From the NCBI GenBank assembly GCA_941918925.1, contig OW799237.1, positions 110,330,515 through 110,394,514 on the forward strand: a stretch of 64,000 nucleotides of DNA, read 5' to 3'. The position numbers were made by a program, and so were the translations under genes. Under the pieces are notes generated by a model that did no database searches, was not told where the DNA came from, and saw nothing but the letters and a program-made list of their open reading frames with translations. This document shows, piece after piece, positions 1 to 11,434 of the stretch (the stretch's first letter is position 1; each line of letters opens with the position of its first letter). Source of the stretch: Phyto melanocephala. Its lineage: Eukaryota > Arthropoda > Insecta > Diptera > Rhinophoridae.

Positions 1-1310
1 CGTCAAACTATATTTTTAGTGTAAATCAAAACACATACATATTTTTGCAAGTATGAATTTAATAATGATTGAGTAATACACTCACAATTTTAAATTTAAT
101 GCGATTGATTGTAAGTAATTTTTCTAACGCTTGTGTAGTTCTTTAGTGTCTACTTGCAAATAAGTATTCCTATAATTGTATTTGTTGTTGTTTGAAATAT
201 CATTGTATTAAAACTTGATTATATTAATTTTACATTAAGATTTTTTGAAAAAAAAAACAAAATAAGTAGGCACAGTGCAATAAAAACTAAAAATAAAAAA
301 TACAAAAAAAATTTTTTAAAAAATCTAAAGTTTAATTACTAAGTATAAAATTAAAGTTAATTTAAAATTTCTGTGAAACAAAACTCTACTTAAAATTTTT
401 CTTTTCAAAAATTAAAGAAAAATTTTGCTGCAATTTAAAATTCTGTTAAATATTTAAAGACTTTCGCATACATTAATGATTTGTTAAAAAGATAATTTAT
501 TAAAAAAATATCTTAGAGAGAGTATTGATTTCAATTTATATTTCTTCAAATAGAGAATGTTTTGAAAGTTTTCAGATTTCAGATTAGATAAATAATTAGG
601 CCCACTGTAAAACTACGAAATAGTATGTTTCTGTTTGTGCAAACGAGAATTTTGCTATTTGTCTAATTGAATTTGGACAGATACGAATGTGTCTTTGGTG
701 TGTTTGCCAGAGACTGATGACGGCTTTCAAATGGCAAGTATTCCGTCCGTCCGTCTGTCTAACTGTCTTTGCACTTTAAAAACTTTTTTGGTAAAAATAA
801 CTTGTTTTCTTTTTTTCAGCATTTGTTTGTATTTTACTACAAAAATTAACAACAAAAAAACGCAATGGCACATGCTGACATACTGTTCATTCAGTTGACT
901 GTTTGCCAGTATGTCGGACAAATAAACGAAAATCGTGTTTATCATTACACTCACTTGCGTTTTTTTTTCTAAATATTTTAAAGGGGGTAATATGTAAGTG
1001 AATTTTAGATTTAATTTTTAGTTCTATTCTTTTTAAGCCAATGACAATACTACTTTAGCAGTCACCACCTTTAAAAAAATTACAGTAGTGTCATATCGTT
1101 TGTAATACATTGTAGTATTCTTCTAAGACTCAGCAAAATCCTTATATAATTTTTGAACAATACAGCAATGTCCGTCAGCCCGTAAGGGTTGAGATCTTTT
1201 ATCAGAACCCGGACCGCTTTACTGGCCCCAAAAATGTATTTTCATTGTATTTATTAGAAGATAGTTTTTAATATTATCTGCCACCATTTTTTAGATATGC
1301 AATAATTATT
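1..1310. other. AT-rich noncoding stretch
   Basis: No open frame here resembles a known protein; the 69- and 75-codon frames near 700-950 overlap on opposite strands and look like chance. The stretch has a short CCGT/CTGT-rich run near 741-760 and many A and T runs. I see no RNA gene and no clear transposon end. Confidence 0.6.
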
Positions 1311-1314
1311 ATAA

Positions 1315-1762
1315 ACTAGCGGACCCGGCGAACTTTGCCTCGCCCCAATTCAATTGCATTTCAATTGCTTGTAATGCCTTTACAAGAATGCGTGATTTAA
1401 CAATTCACAAAACTCGTATAAATTGCAGCAAGAACAATAGCACACTTACTGTAGAAAGTTACAATGCCAAAACGACACCTGTCAGATTGCGCAAAGTCTA
1501 AGTCAACGTATAACGCCATCTATCGGATTTTGGCTGTGAACTTTTTATTTTTTCATTTGAAAAGCCATTAAGGAATAATTTCACACAAAATTTCATATAA
1601 AAACTCGATTTTTCCGACTTTTCCGGAGGGATTTTCCGTTGAACCTTCTTCACGAAAATACGAACAACTGACAAAAAATGTTATAAAAATTGGACCAGCC
1701 GTTTTCATTTTATGAATTACTATAAATTTTTTACACCATTTTTATATATGTATATAGATAGT
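1315..1762 (+). repeat. Retroposon-like interspersed repeat
   Basis: The segment starts with a GC-rich motif, GCGGACCCGGCGAACTTTGC, and runs to a block containing GGACCAGCCGTTTTC followed by a TATATGTATATAGATAG tail. A 'GACCCGGCGAACTT' head and a 'GGnCCAGCCGTTTTC' block before a short A/T tandem tail are features I associate with dispersed retroposon copies in arthropods. It has no coding capacity. The exact superfamily (RTE-type LINE 3' end or SINE) is my inference and is uncertain. Confidence 0.4.
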
Positions 1763-1763
1763 A

Positions 1764-2590
1764 TTTTCTTCGTATGAGGGCATCACTTTCCCTTCATCGA
1801 TCCTTACCATTTTTGGTTTTAGTTAGAAAATTGTTATCAAAAGTTTCTCATACTAATTTTAAGCTAAATAGAGATTACAGTTTAACAGAAATGTTATTCA
1901 ATGTTTTGTTTGTATTCACAATGTCCTTTTCACTGATATATTGGATTGTACGCTCGAAAAAGTAAACTAATATTGTGGCTAATTGCACAGAGTTTCAAGC
2001 CTATAATTCTCATTCTGCAAATGTTCCATTAAATATATTTTCTTTGGATAAGAGGTACCACGTCACCTATTTTGTCCCATCTAGTTATTGGAATGAATTG
2101 TAAAATTTTTTTAAAAATGTTTATTACCAGGATTGAAAACTCTAACATTTGTTGTCATGCAATGAATTTTTTTTATTGTGTGGGGTATCACTTTCCCTGT
2201 TCCGATCGTATGTGAGTTGATAGTAAAACACACAAAGTTTTAAGATTATATATGCAATACTTTTTTTTGATATCTCATAAATGTATGTATTTTTTTTATA
2301 TTGAAGATACCACGCCTATTCTCCTTTTCCCACTCATTTTTATCTGAACTATGCAAGCTGTTTTTATAATACTCAACAATAAGTCCGAAGGCGCTAGGTA
2401 TAAGAGTATTTTAGATATGCGGCAAATACTTCCGATTTTGTATGGGAGGTAGTGCCGCACCCACATAAACTTTTGAGGCAAAATTTCCGTAAGAAACATT
2501 CTTGAGCTTTACAAATTATAAAACAAATAAAACAAATCGATCCAGCCTTTCTCTCATTTTATATATAATAAAAAAGTAGGCGTGTTAAAA
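1764..2590. repeat. Degenerate interspersed sequence with recurring GGTATCACTTTCCC-like blocks
   Basis: Related short blocks recur about every 260-280 bases: GGGCATCACTTTCCC near 1778, GAGGTACCACGTCACC near 2052, GGGGTATCACTTTCCC near 2181 and GATACCACGCCTATTC near 2305. This suggests diverged tandem copies of one sequence of unknown origin. Frames of 63 and 67 codons are present but look like no protein family. Confidence 0.3.
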
Positions 2591-2765
2591 ATTTCTTTCG
2601 GTTTAAAACCTTTCGGTCTTAACCCAACGGTTAAGACAAACATTAAAAAAAAGTTCGAATTAGGTGCAGTCGTTCCTGAGTGATGCGATTACCAACGAAC
2701 GACATTTAAATTTTATTTATATACTTAGATTATTAATACATTGTAATGAGCAGTACTCAATGATA
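2590..2765 (+). repeat. Retroposon 3'-end-like fragment
   Basis: GTGCAGTCGTTCCTGAGTGA near 2662, followed by an AT-rich tail (TTTATTTATATACTTAGAT), resembles the 3' end of non-LTR retroposons. Nothing in it is translatable. It lies directly before a Helentron-like 3' end. Confidence 0.3.
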
Positions 2766-2769
2766 AAAT

Positions 2770-2992
2770 TAATCCAAGATGGCGTCCTCAACAAAATGCT
2801 CATAATTTTATCCTTAACCCCATCAAGATGGATATCAAATAAAAGAGCTTGAAAGTATACAATCTAAGATGAAGTCCAAAACAAAATAACATATATATCT
2901 AAAAATATGTATACAGTTTTATGCTATACAATATTGTTGTTGGGTATACAAAATTCGGCTTTACCAACTATAGCGCTCATGCTTAGGTTACA
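2770..2992 (+). mobile_element. Helentron (DINE-1-like) 3'-end fragment, diverged
   Basis: The segment contains 'AAGATGGCGTC' type blocks also found inside the copy at 53288-54440. It ends with GGGTATACAAAATTCGGC and a TATAGCGCT block, which match the 3' part of the well-preserved copy at 59766-61148 (GGGTATATAAGATTCGGC, then TATAGCACT). The terminal hairpin is degraded here. Non-autonomous; no coding capacity. Confidence 0.4.
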
Positions 2993-4770
2993 TACAAGAT
3001 CCATTTTACGTACGTTAAGTACGTTTTAAAGTTATCAAAAGTTATCGAAAGTTTTCTATAAAAAAGAGTTTCCCAAAACGGGGTTGACTGATATTTTTCT
3101 GTTATTAAAGAAAGAATTCTTTTCAATAATGTTTTCATCTATGGAAAATGTATTAATTATTTCCTTTTAAATATAACTTTTATCAGCTAATTATTTTTTT
3201 CGAAAAATATTTACAAATGGTGAACTTTTGAAATGCATTCCTATAAACACAAACTGTTCGATAATTTTAGACATTTAAAAATTTAACTTTAAACTGTGAC
3301 CAATTTCTAGATTAGCGTTTAACGTTCGCACACTTTAATGCAGAGTACATGAGAGTGAGTGTGTTTTGACAGTATAAAATCATTAGACAAATATTTTAAA
3401 TAATAAAAAAAAATATATTTTTTTTTTATAAAAATGGTCATTAGAGTAGCGTGTGAACATTAAATTGTTGTTACTGGTAAAGTGTTAGACGTAAGTTTTT
3501 TTCGCTTGTTTTCACTCATATTCGTAACCATCCAAAAACGAAAACACTTCTCTGGCTACCGTGTGTGCGTAAGTATGTGAAATTCATTAGAAGATTTGGA
3601 GGAATATGGATGGATGGTTAAAAGCCAAGAAAAAAAAAGATAATCTTCACCACTACAAATCAAAGCGAACCAAAAATGTTTCAACTTAAACACAGCTTGT
3701 CAATTTGGTATGTGTGTGTGAGTGAATGTTTTTATTTTTCTTTTTTCGGTTGCTTTTTTTTTATTATTTTGTTAACTTCTCCGACAAGTTTGTCTCTAAA
3801 ATTGTCATAAAAAATATTTTGGTGTTGTTTTTTTTTTTTTTAATTTAATAGATGTTTGCTGGATGCACAGTGATGGAGAAATGAAAATTTTACATCTAAA
3901 AATAAGTATAATAAAACTATAATAATCTATAGATTCGTCAATTTTTTTTACAAATTTAAGAAAGTTTACAAAACGAGGAAAATTTATGATTTAGACGTAG
4001 AAAATATGTGATTTAAACTGGCCACTTGCCACCAGTGATCGGCTTTGAGTCGTTTTTTTAATATCCATAGTGAGTCATAAAATTTGAGTATAAGTGCGTA
4101 TAAATCATTTACGCATACCCACAACAACGTTGATTTATAAGTACAACACTTAATGAACATACAAAAGTACTACGTCGTACTTATATTTATAGCTTCCCAT
4201 ATTTATATGGTTTGCAAAACTACTCACGTTGATTTATATTTTTAAGAAACTACTTATCTTCATAGAATGATGCAAGCTGACTCAACAACAAAAACATAAA
4301 CAGCTTTCATTTGTATGAAGAATAAACAATGTTGCCAGATCGGAGAGCGCAGCAAATTAAAAAACTGTGTTCTTAGGTGCTCACTTAAATTTGAAAAATA
4401 ATTCGCAAAAACAAAATCTCTTAAACAGACATCAAAGCAAGCACTTTATTTTTGCTTGTTGTTTTTGTATTATTTTGTTAAATTTAAATTGCCTATTTTT
4501 TTAACAATCCGCAAATATTATGGTGAATGCCAAATTGTTATCTGGCAAGCCTAGTTAAAACACACAACTTCATAATGAATACGCGAGTCATACGTGCTTT
4601 TGGTCGTCTTTTTATTTTGCATGAACGACATGAACTAAGTCATACGTGTTGATTAATATGAGTACTGTAAGTACCTTTCATTTAAAAGTGCATATAAGTA
4701 GTGAAGACTTTTCAATACGTATGAATGCGTATAAATCAATGAAATAATGATTTAAGTTGACTTACTTCAT
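2993..4770. other. Noncoding stretch with faint inverted symmetry
   Basis: No gene is visible. Around 4080-4270 and 4620-4770 similar phrases appear in opposite orientations (GCGTATAAATCA and TGATTTATACGC types), so a decayed fold-back element may be present, but I cannot define its ends. Confidence 0.3.
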
Positions 4771-4774
4771 TAGT

Positions 4775-5065
4775 ATTCGTTGCAGATCTCTGCTTGCCAC
4801 ACATCAGCAGAAACAATGGATCTTTTGAAAGACAAGTTCAAAAATCGATTTTGGTGATTTGGCCACCTATATCGTGCGATTTGACACTTTTGAACTATTT
4901 TTTTAAGGAGTTTTTTCGTACGAAAGTGTACTGCAATAAGCCCATAACAGTTTAAGAGCTTAAAAACAACATTATCGAGCAGTTTATTTATAAACGCGAT
5001 TGAGAATTTTGGTTTAAGATTGACCGAAACCTATTTGCAATACAAAAACTGAAATAAAAGATTTT
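4775..5065 (+). pseudogene. Decayed mariner/IS630-type transposase, C-terminal part
   Basis: With frameshifts, the sequence reads as the second half of a DDE transposase: a 'THQQKQW..LLKDKFKNRF' type stretch, then 'WPPISCDLT' carrying the third catalytic aspartate, then 'KVYCNKPIT'. The same order occurs in the better preserved copy at 29340-30000 (WPPSSCDLTPLDYFLWG, VYADKPAT). Stops and frameshifts make it non-functional. No flanking terminal repeats were found. Confidence 0.6.
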
Positions 5066-5364
5066 TAATGTCGCAAAAAACGTTTTTTTAATAAAATTCA
5101 AAAGATTACTCAAATTTTGACACCCTTTATTTTCTACAAGTTTATTTTTACATTTTCTACAAATTGTAAGCTTTTTCGTAATAAAAAAAAAAATATTTAT
5201 ATTTTTTCTAATAATGGCCAGCAGCTCAATTGAGTCCAAACAAAATATTGGTGTCAAACAAAATATGTCTCGTTGTTTTGTTGCCATAAAACAAATTTTT
5301 TCTATAAAAATCTTGGAGTCATACTTGAAAACTCTATAAAGTAAGGGAACTGCTGTGCTACAAA

Positions 5365-5383
5365 AGAGAGAGAGAGAGAGAGA
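5365..5383. repeat. GA microsatellite
   Basis: Uninterrupted AG dinucleotide run. Confidence 0.9.
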
Positions 5384-5519
5384 CAGGGAGTAGGTAAGAT
5401 ATCGTCAAAATCATGCTAGAAACAAAATTGGGTCAAACGATGAATTTCGTTCAACACGATGAATTCGTCTTTAACATTAAAATTCGTCTTTAAAAAGTAA
5501 AATGGCCATTTGAACATTA

Positions 5520-5651
5520 ACGGCGTTATGCATAATAGCAAACCGTGTGATAACTAACAAGCTGTTAACTTATTTTTATAGAAAACTGTCCATTAGGGAA
5601 AGATAGCAGCTCTTTAGTTATCAAACAGTTTGTTATTATGCATAACGCCGT
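5520..5651. mobile_element. 132-bp MITE with long terminal inverted repeats
   Basis: The ends ACGGCGTTATGCATAATA and its exact complement form an 18-bp perfect terminal repeat, and similarity continues inward (GCAAACCGTGTGATAACTA against an inverted ACAAACTGTTTGATAACTA). There is no coding capacity. I could not assign a clear target duplication, so the superfamily is unknown. Confidence 0.75.
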
Positions 5652-7480
5652 ATGAGTATTCGTTGTAAGGAAGATCGAGTTTCAGTCAATATATGTACAT
5701 AAATCTAAAATTTATTAAAAATTTTCTTTAAAGCAAATCTATAAAAACATTTATAAATCGTGTATCAGAAGAAACTGTGTTTTTTAATACAATAAAATCA
5801 TATCAAAATCTTACTATAAATTTAAATTTGATACCTAGTTTCCTAAAATTAATTAAATTAATTCAGACCCACTGTGCTTGTGGTACCCAGTGTAAATTGA
5901 TAAGTTTATAGTAAATACTTTCATGATTCCGCGAAATGCGTTTGCTTCTTGTTTTTTTTTTCTGTGTTTGTTATTAAATTTGTTTATTTCAAATTATTTT
6001 TTTGAACTTTGTATTGTTGTGTGTCTTCTTGTCATTTTAATATATGACAGATTAGTGTAATATGTTGTCATCGTTTGTAATTTATAGTTTTAAATAAACA
6101 AGTTAGTACAATCAGTTGCCTGGCCACCATCTAAGTTTAATGTTATGGAGCAAGTTTTTCTTCTTTATTGTTTCACAAAATAATTTTTATCAGAGTTTTG
6201 TAAGCGAAAGTGGTACAACATCCATCCTTAAACACATGCATACATCTTAATTTAGATTAAAGAAATTGATGTAATTGGTTGTAATTACAAAAAAAAAATA
6301 ATAATAATAGAATATGTTATGGGATGGGAATTTAAGGAAAAATATCGTATATGTAATTTAAAAATTAGTTATAATTTATTAAAAGAGCAATTAATAAAAA
6401 TTAGAAAAACTTGAAACGTGTTAATGTTTGAGAAATGTGTACAGTACAGGGTGCGCCGAAAGTCACCGTAGCGTTTTAACTTTAACTTTTTTGTTTATAT
6501 TGTTTTTATTATTATAAACAAAGAACCAGAATTAACGAAATTTATTATTACAATCAGCGATCAATTATTTAAACGCAAAGATCATTTCGATCATATCATC
6601 GACATTTAAACGTTTTATTAAATAAATTTAATTATTTATTAATTTTTAATACTGATTTGCATTTGTAGATGTCTGGTTTTTATCAATTATAAAATTACGT
6701 TCTTTCAAGCTCTCTTTTAAACAACGTAACTTAGAAAATATAAAAACAAACAAATGTCTCTGTTGGATGATTTGGTAAGCTTGGCCAACGTTTGATTGCG
6801 GTTGAAGAGTAAAATCACACAACCTTGCTGACCAAACTAAGTTACTTTTGCAAGAGATGTAAATTAGTTTATAATTGATCTGTATAGCACGCCTTCCTTC
6901 GGAAGCATGTTTTTCGTTATATTTTGGTATTTACACTCGGATGTTAAATTGTATTTTTTTTCTTGTTGGGTGATACGCACAAACATACACAGATTGTGTT
7001 ACAAGTATATTAAGGCAGAGGCACATTCACATATCCTTCGCCAGTTATTTAACAGGGTTACTTATAAACTTTGTCCAATTCGGAACGTCATCCTCAACGC
7101 AAAGTACTAAAGTTGTGCGACATTCAACTTTTACCTTTTTTTTTTATTTACAAATTTATTATGTTATTCTTTTCCGTTGTCACTTTAATATTAATTTAAA
7201 ACGGCTAAAGATTCTATATGCCTCGACCTTTTATAAACTCACTTCCATCACTCTTAAAGAAAATTTTCATTATTTTCAGTTCAGAGCTCAAGCAATACTG
7301 GTTGTAGGGTATATTGAGATGCTATTAGATATTTTTAAAAAGAAAAAGAAATAATTAAAAAAACAAAACAAAAAAGAATTGGTTACACAAATGTATTACA
7401 GTGAAGACTATGAAATATTATTGTCCTAAGAAATCTTATAGAACAATATATGGGGCACAAAGTGCTATAATTCTTTATTC
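5652..7480. other. Noncoding stretch with a possible transposon end near 6449
   Basis: CAGGGTGCGCCGAAAGTCA near 6449 looks like the start of a terminal inverted repeat, but no matching end was found. Frames of 67 and 79 codons at 6907-7354 are low-complexity and not conserved-looking. Confidence 0.35.
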
Positions 7481-7483
7481 AAA

Positions 7484-7560
7484 CTGGGGGCCAACTACGG
7501 CATTTTAATGCTATAAAAATTTTATGAATCCTTGTTAGAATCTCTATTCCAAAAGCAACT
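7484..7560. mobile_element. Half copy of the GGGGCCGAATTAC MITE family
   Basis: GGGGGCCAACTACGGCATT followed by GTTAGAATCTCTATTCC matches, with divergence, the head and centre of the intact MITE at 24405-24535 (GGGGCCGAATTACAGCATT, then ATTAGAATCTCTATACC). The other arm is missing or too diverged. Confidence 0.45.
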
Positions 7561-9100
7561 TATCAACCCGTACAATCAAATAAAACTTATTAATAGAAAA
7601 ACTGTTAATAATAAATTTTAAAATTCTTAAATAAAAAATTCCAATACCAGCGTAATTTTTTATAGTGAAACAACCTAACCTTTTCATTTTTTTTTTATGT
7701 CATAATATACCAGAAATATAAAAACTTGAGGAATTTTCTCCTAAAAAGTTTACCATATGCCATATGCTCCTGTGCTAACCTTAGCAAGAATGTACACAAA
7801 ACCGTACCAGGAAAAAAATTTTCCATATACGTTACAAGGCAATTTTGAAAAAAATTTTTGCGCCAAACGTAGGTATCGCCTTATTAAGTGTGATATAACG
7901 ATGTTTTTGTTTCGAGGGGCAAAAATATTATATGTTCAAAACTATACGAAGCACTTTTTCTATTTTTTTGTTTTTAAGGTGGTATGGCTTAATTAACATA
8001 CGTATGTACGTATATCACACATGCACTTACTTACATACATCTATAATGTTTGTATTTACATATGTATTCTATATATCCACATACATACATATGCATGTAT
8101 GTATGTATGAGCTGCTAAAATAAAAAAATACCGTTAACCTTTTTTTTTTTTTTTTTGCAATAAAATAAATTTAAACATATTGCAAAATTGAAAGAAAAAA
8201 AAATTTAATTGGCACAATATCAATTTTCACATCCTTATGAAAAATGGCAACTGGAAGAAATCCAATATTCAAAGGCCACACATCATGAGGCCATTGAACA
8301 TCCTTGTTATGTTTTGTTTTTTTAGCCAGTGCTTGCTACCAAATTGCAATAATAACAAAGGAAGCAATAAAAAAAAGAAACTGTAAAAACGAAGAAGCTC
8401 AAGTTCAAAAAGTCAATTTCTGGTTTTATACACCACTGCCGTCACCATGTACTAATGGCAGGCAACATCGTGCCTTTCCATAATGGTGACAACAGTTGAT
8501 GTTGATCATAACAAACATTGGGTCAATATTAACACCAACCATTGCAGGGAGCATCATTTATATACATAAATCCACACACACTAAGTGATTGTGGGCCATA
8601 AGAGTGCTGGCTGTTGTTTATTATTAATTAGTTTAAACAAGCAACTAAAAAACAATTCATCTATACAAAAATATTTACCGGTATGTATGAATTTTATTTA
8701 TATTGAGGAGTTTTTGTTACAACAATAACAGAGTTGTAAAGGTATTTAGTTATGAAATTCTATGATGACTTCTTTGTTAAAAGTTCACACTTGTTATTGT
8801 TTGCACTATCGGTTTTGCGATTCAGGGGCTAAATTCTTGTTCTGTGAAACTGTGATATGATAAAGTTTTTGTATAGCAAAGGGTATGGTGACACCATATG
8901 ATATTACACACAAAAACTTTTCATTTCATAGTTTCATAGAACGAGAATTGATACCCAGTAATTACTTTTTAACGATATTCGACAACTGTTACATTTAGGT
9001 AGCATCTTTGCCATTAAAAGTGTCTAAATAAATTCACCACTAACATCCCTCACACAGGTAGTCACGCCATAACCGAGTCTTAAACATGTGATGTTTGAGT
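7561..9100. other. Noncoding stretch with TACA/TATG simple repeats
   Basis: From about 8000 to 8112 the sequence is dominated by ACATACATATG/TATGTATG type repeats, common in flies. The overlapping frames at 7757-8123 are not recognisable proteins. Confidence 0.5.
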
Positions 9101-9109
9101 CGGGTATAA

Positions 9110-9400
9110 AGTTTAACTTTTTGATGATAAAATAAACAACAACAACAAAATTATTGTCGTTTAGATAATAATAACAACTGTCGTTAAAATATGTTACTGA
9201 ATACCGAAATCGATTAAATTGTTATTAACTTTTTCAAAGATACGATTATCGTATAAAAAAGTTAGTGAATACCAGTGCGATAAAACTGTTGTTAACTTTT
9301 TTTTAACGATACGATTATTGTTGAAATAAGTTAATAAATCGCACTGAATAATAAAATTTTATTATTGAAATCAGCGAAAAAATATTTTAAGGCAAAGAAC
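9110..9400. repeat. Diverged tandem repeat around AACGATACGATTATTG motifs
   Basis: Related segments of roughly 80 bases recur: TTGTTATTAACTTTTTCAAAGATACGATTATCG, written here only as its parts TTGTTATTAACTTTT and GATACGATTATCG near 9220-9250, then TGTTGTTAACTTTT and GATACGATTATTG near 9290-9320. Between them lie 'AGTGAATACC' and 'GTGCGATAAA' phrases. No gene is visible. Confidence 0.4.
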
Positions 9401-9469
9401 ATATCGTCGATATTTTATTGAAGGAATTTTAACTTATAAAGCAATGATTCGTTGCTTAATTCATAGTCA

Positions 9470-10200
9470 TAACCAACATAGACCCGTAAGAGATTGCTTT
9501 CGAACAAGTAGAATACGTTTAATTCACACTGCGGAAAATATTGAACGTGTAGAGGAAAGTGTTAACGAAACACTAGAACCAGAAGGCGCTCTGCTCAGCT
9601 AGGAAGTGCTCGTACGTCAATACGTGCTTATCATCGGCAAATTCTAAATTTTCCAGTTAAATTTCAACAGATGGCAAGAAATGAATATGATTTTGAGTGA
9701 TGAATCTTATTTTCATTAGAAAGGCTTTATTAATGCATAGTACATTTTGGGGTTAGGAAAATTTAAGAGCCATTCATCAACATCAGTTTCACCTCATTAT
9801 ATGTATAATATGGTATGGCATTACATCTAAAAATATGATTAGGGCTTACTTCTTCCAAAATTAAAATGGAAGAGCGGTATTAGTTTATGATAAATCATTT
9901 TTTACGTCCTGCTCTTAAAAACAAATCTGAGAAGTGGTTTCATTAAAAAAAACTTTATTATACTTCCCGAGGCAGTATAAATCTAGTTTTAAATCCAATT
10001 TTTACAGAGCGAATAATTTACAAATATTTGGAAACTATTTGCCCAGCGTGTTCGCAAGATTTGTCAGCACCCGAATATTTTCTTTGGGGTTACTTAAAGG
10101 ATAAAGTATATGTGAACAAGCCGGGAATAATCATTGAACTTAAAGCCAGCATTGTTGCAGAAAACTAAGCGATACAAAGCCACAAATTTTTAAAGATGTT
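9470..10200 (+). pseudogene. Decayed mariner/IS630-type transposase
   Basis: Across several frames the order of a DDE transposase can be followed: a 'SDE(S)YFH' first-aspartate block near 9700, a 'KGFIN' block as in FWLNGFVNK of the copy at 29340, and 'LSAPEYFLWGYLKDKVYVNK' near 10055-10120. Many stops and frameshifts are present. The family is the same broad clade as the transposase at 29340-30000, but the copy is much older. Confidence 0.65.
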
Positions 10201-10329
10201 ATGGAAAATGCTGTAAATATTTTTTTCCATACTTAGAGTAAAAAAATTCATTTTGTATTTTTTTTTTTGAAAAAAAAAAATAATAAAAAATATATAAACG
10301 AAAAAGTCCTGTATGAAGTAATATATTAT

Positions 10330-11434
10330 TTTTTACAATTTTATTGTGCAACTTTTTCTTTAAAACTAATATTTTCATTTATTATTTATTTATTATCACA
10401 TCACACACTTAATCACCATTCAAATAGTGCTGATGGTTGAAACTATAGCTGGTTTTAAAAATGCATTTCAATGATCAGAAATAAAGAAAATTTAAAAAAT
10501 GAATTCAAGTCTGAATAAAATTTAAATATACATAATTTAAAAAGTTTATATTTTATTAATTTAAAATTCTTGTTAAATTGTCTTGTAATTAAAAATTATT
10601 CAATAAATTCTGTAAAAAAAATAAAAAAATAATAAATATTTATGTATCAAAATATTTGTTAAAAATTTAAAAAAAAAAACAAATCATTCATTTACAAACT
10701 GTTTATTTGTTCGATGTTCATTTCAGATTGTTGTTACTGCAGTTGTAATTTTTAATGTCTCTTTGCTGTTGTAGTAGTGGTAGCAGTTGCAGTTGTTATA
10801 AATAAATATTATCGAACCGGAATCTTGTAAAACAATTTCAAAAATTTTTCTTTTCAATTCTTTGTCAGTTAGTTTTAAGCATAAAGTGTGTGTTTTGTGT
10901 GGCCACCTAATTTAAAACGATTACAACAACATAAATAGTTGTATTATGTGGGTTGTATGTCACCTATGGCGTCCAGACTTTTGTAAAGTATGAAATTAAC
11001 TGTATATGTGTGCACCCTGCAGATATTATTGGACTACGTGCACCAGTGTAGCTGAAGTAAGCTAGTAACAGCATGATCCTTTGTAATAATGTCCATGGAG
11101 CATGTCATTTTGAAATAAGAGTTTTTAGTTGAGCAACGGGTGTTCGACGTTCTTTTACTAAATCTAGTAAGGCACAGTGAAGTTTTTTAAAAACTACGCT
11201 ACAATGCAATTATGGGTTATATGGTACCTATAGTCCTATTATATCGTATTGTTAAATTGGCCATGTTGTAGTCGTTTATTGAATATACTTGTATTGGCGT
11301 GTATAAACTAGTCGCGTGTCTGCAGGGTATTGGCGGCAAGTCTATATTATAATATAGGTATGTACGTATTTACATACATATGTAGGTATATAAGTAGTTT
11401 AAATCTAAAACGCAAACATGTTTTTGATTAGCTT
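10330..11434. other. Noncoding stretch flanking the retrotransposon insertion
   Basis: AT-rich, with no protein-like frame and no repeat ends that I can define. Its last four bases, GCTT, are the left copy of the target duplication of the LTR retrotransposon. Confidence 0.5.
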
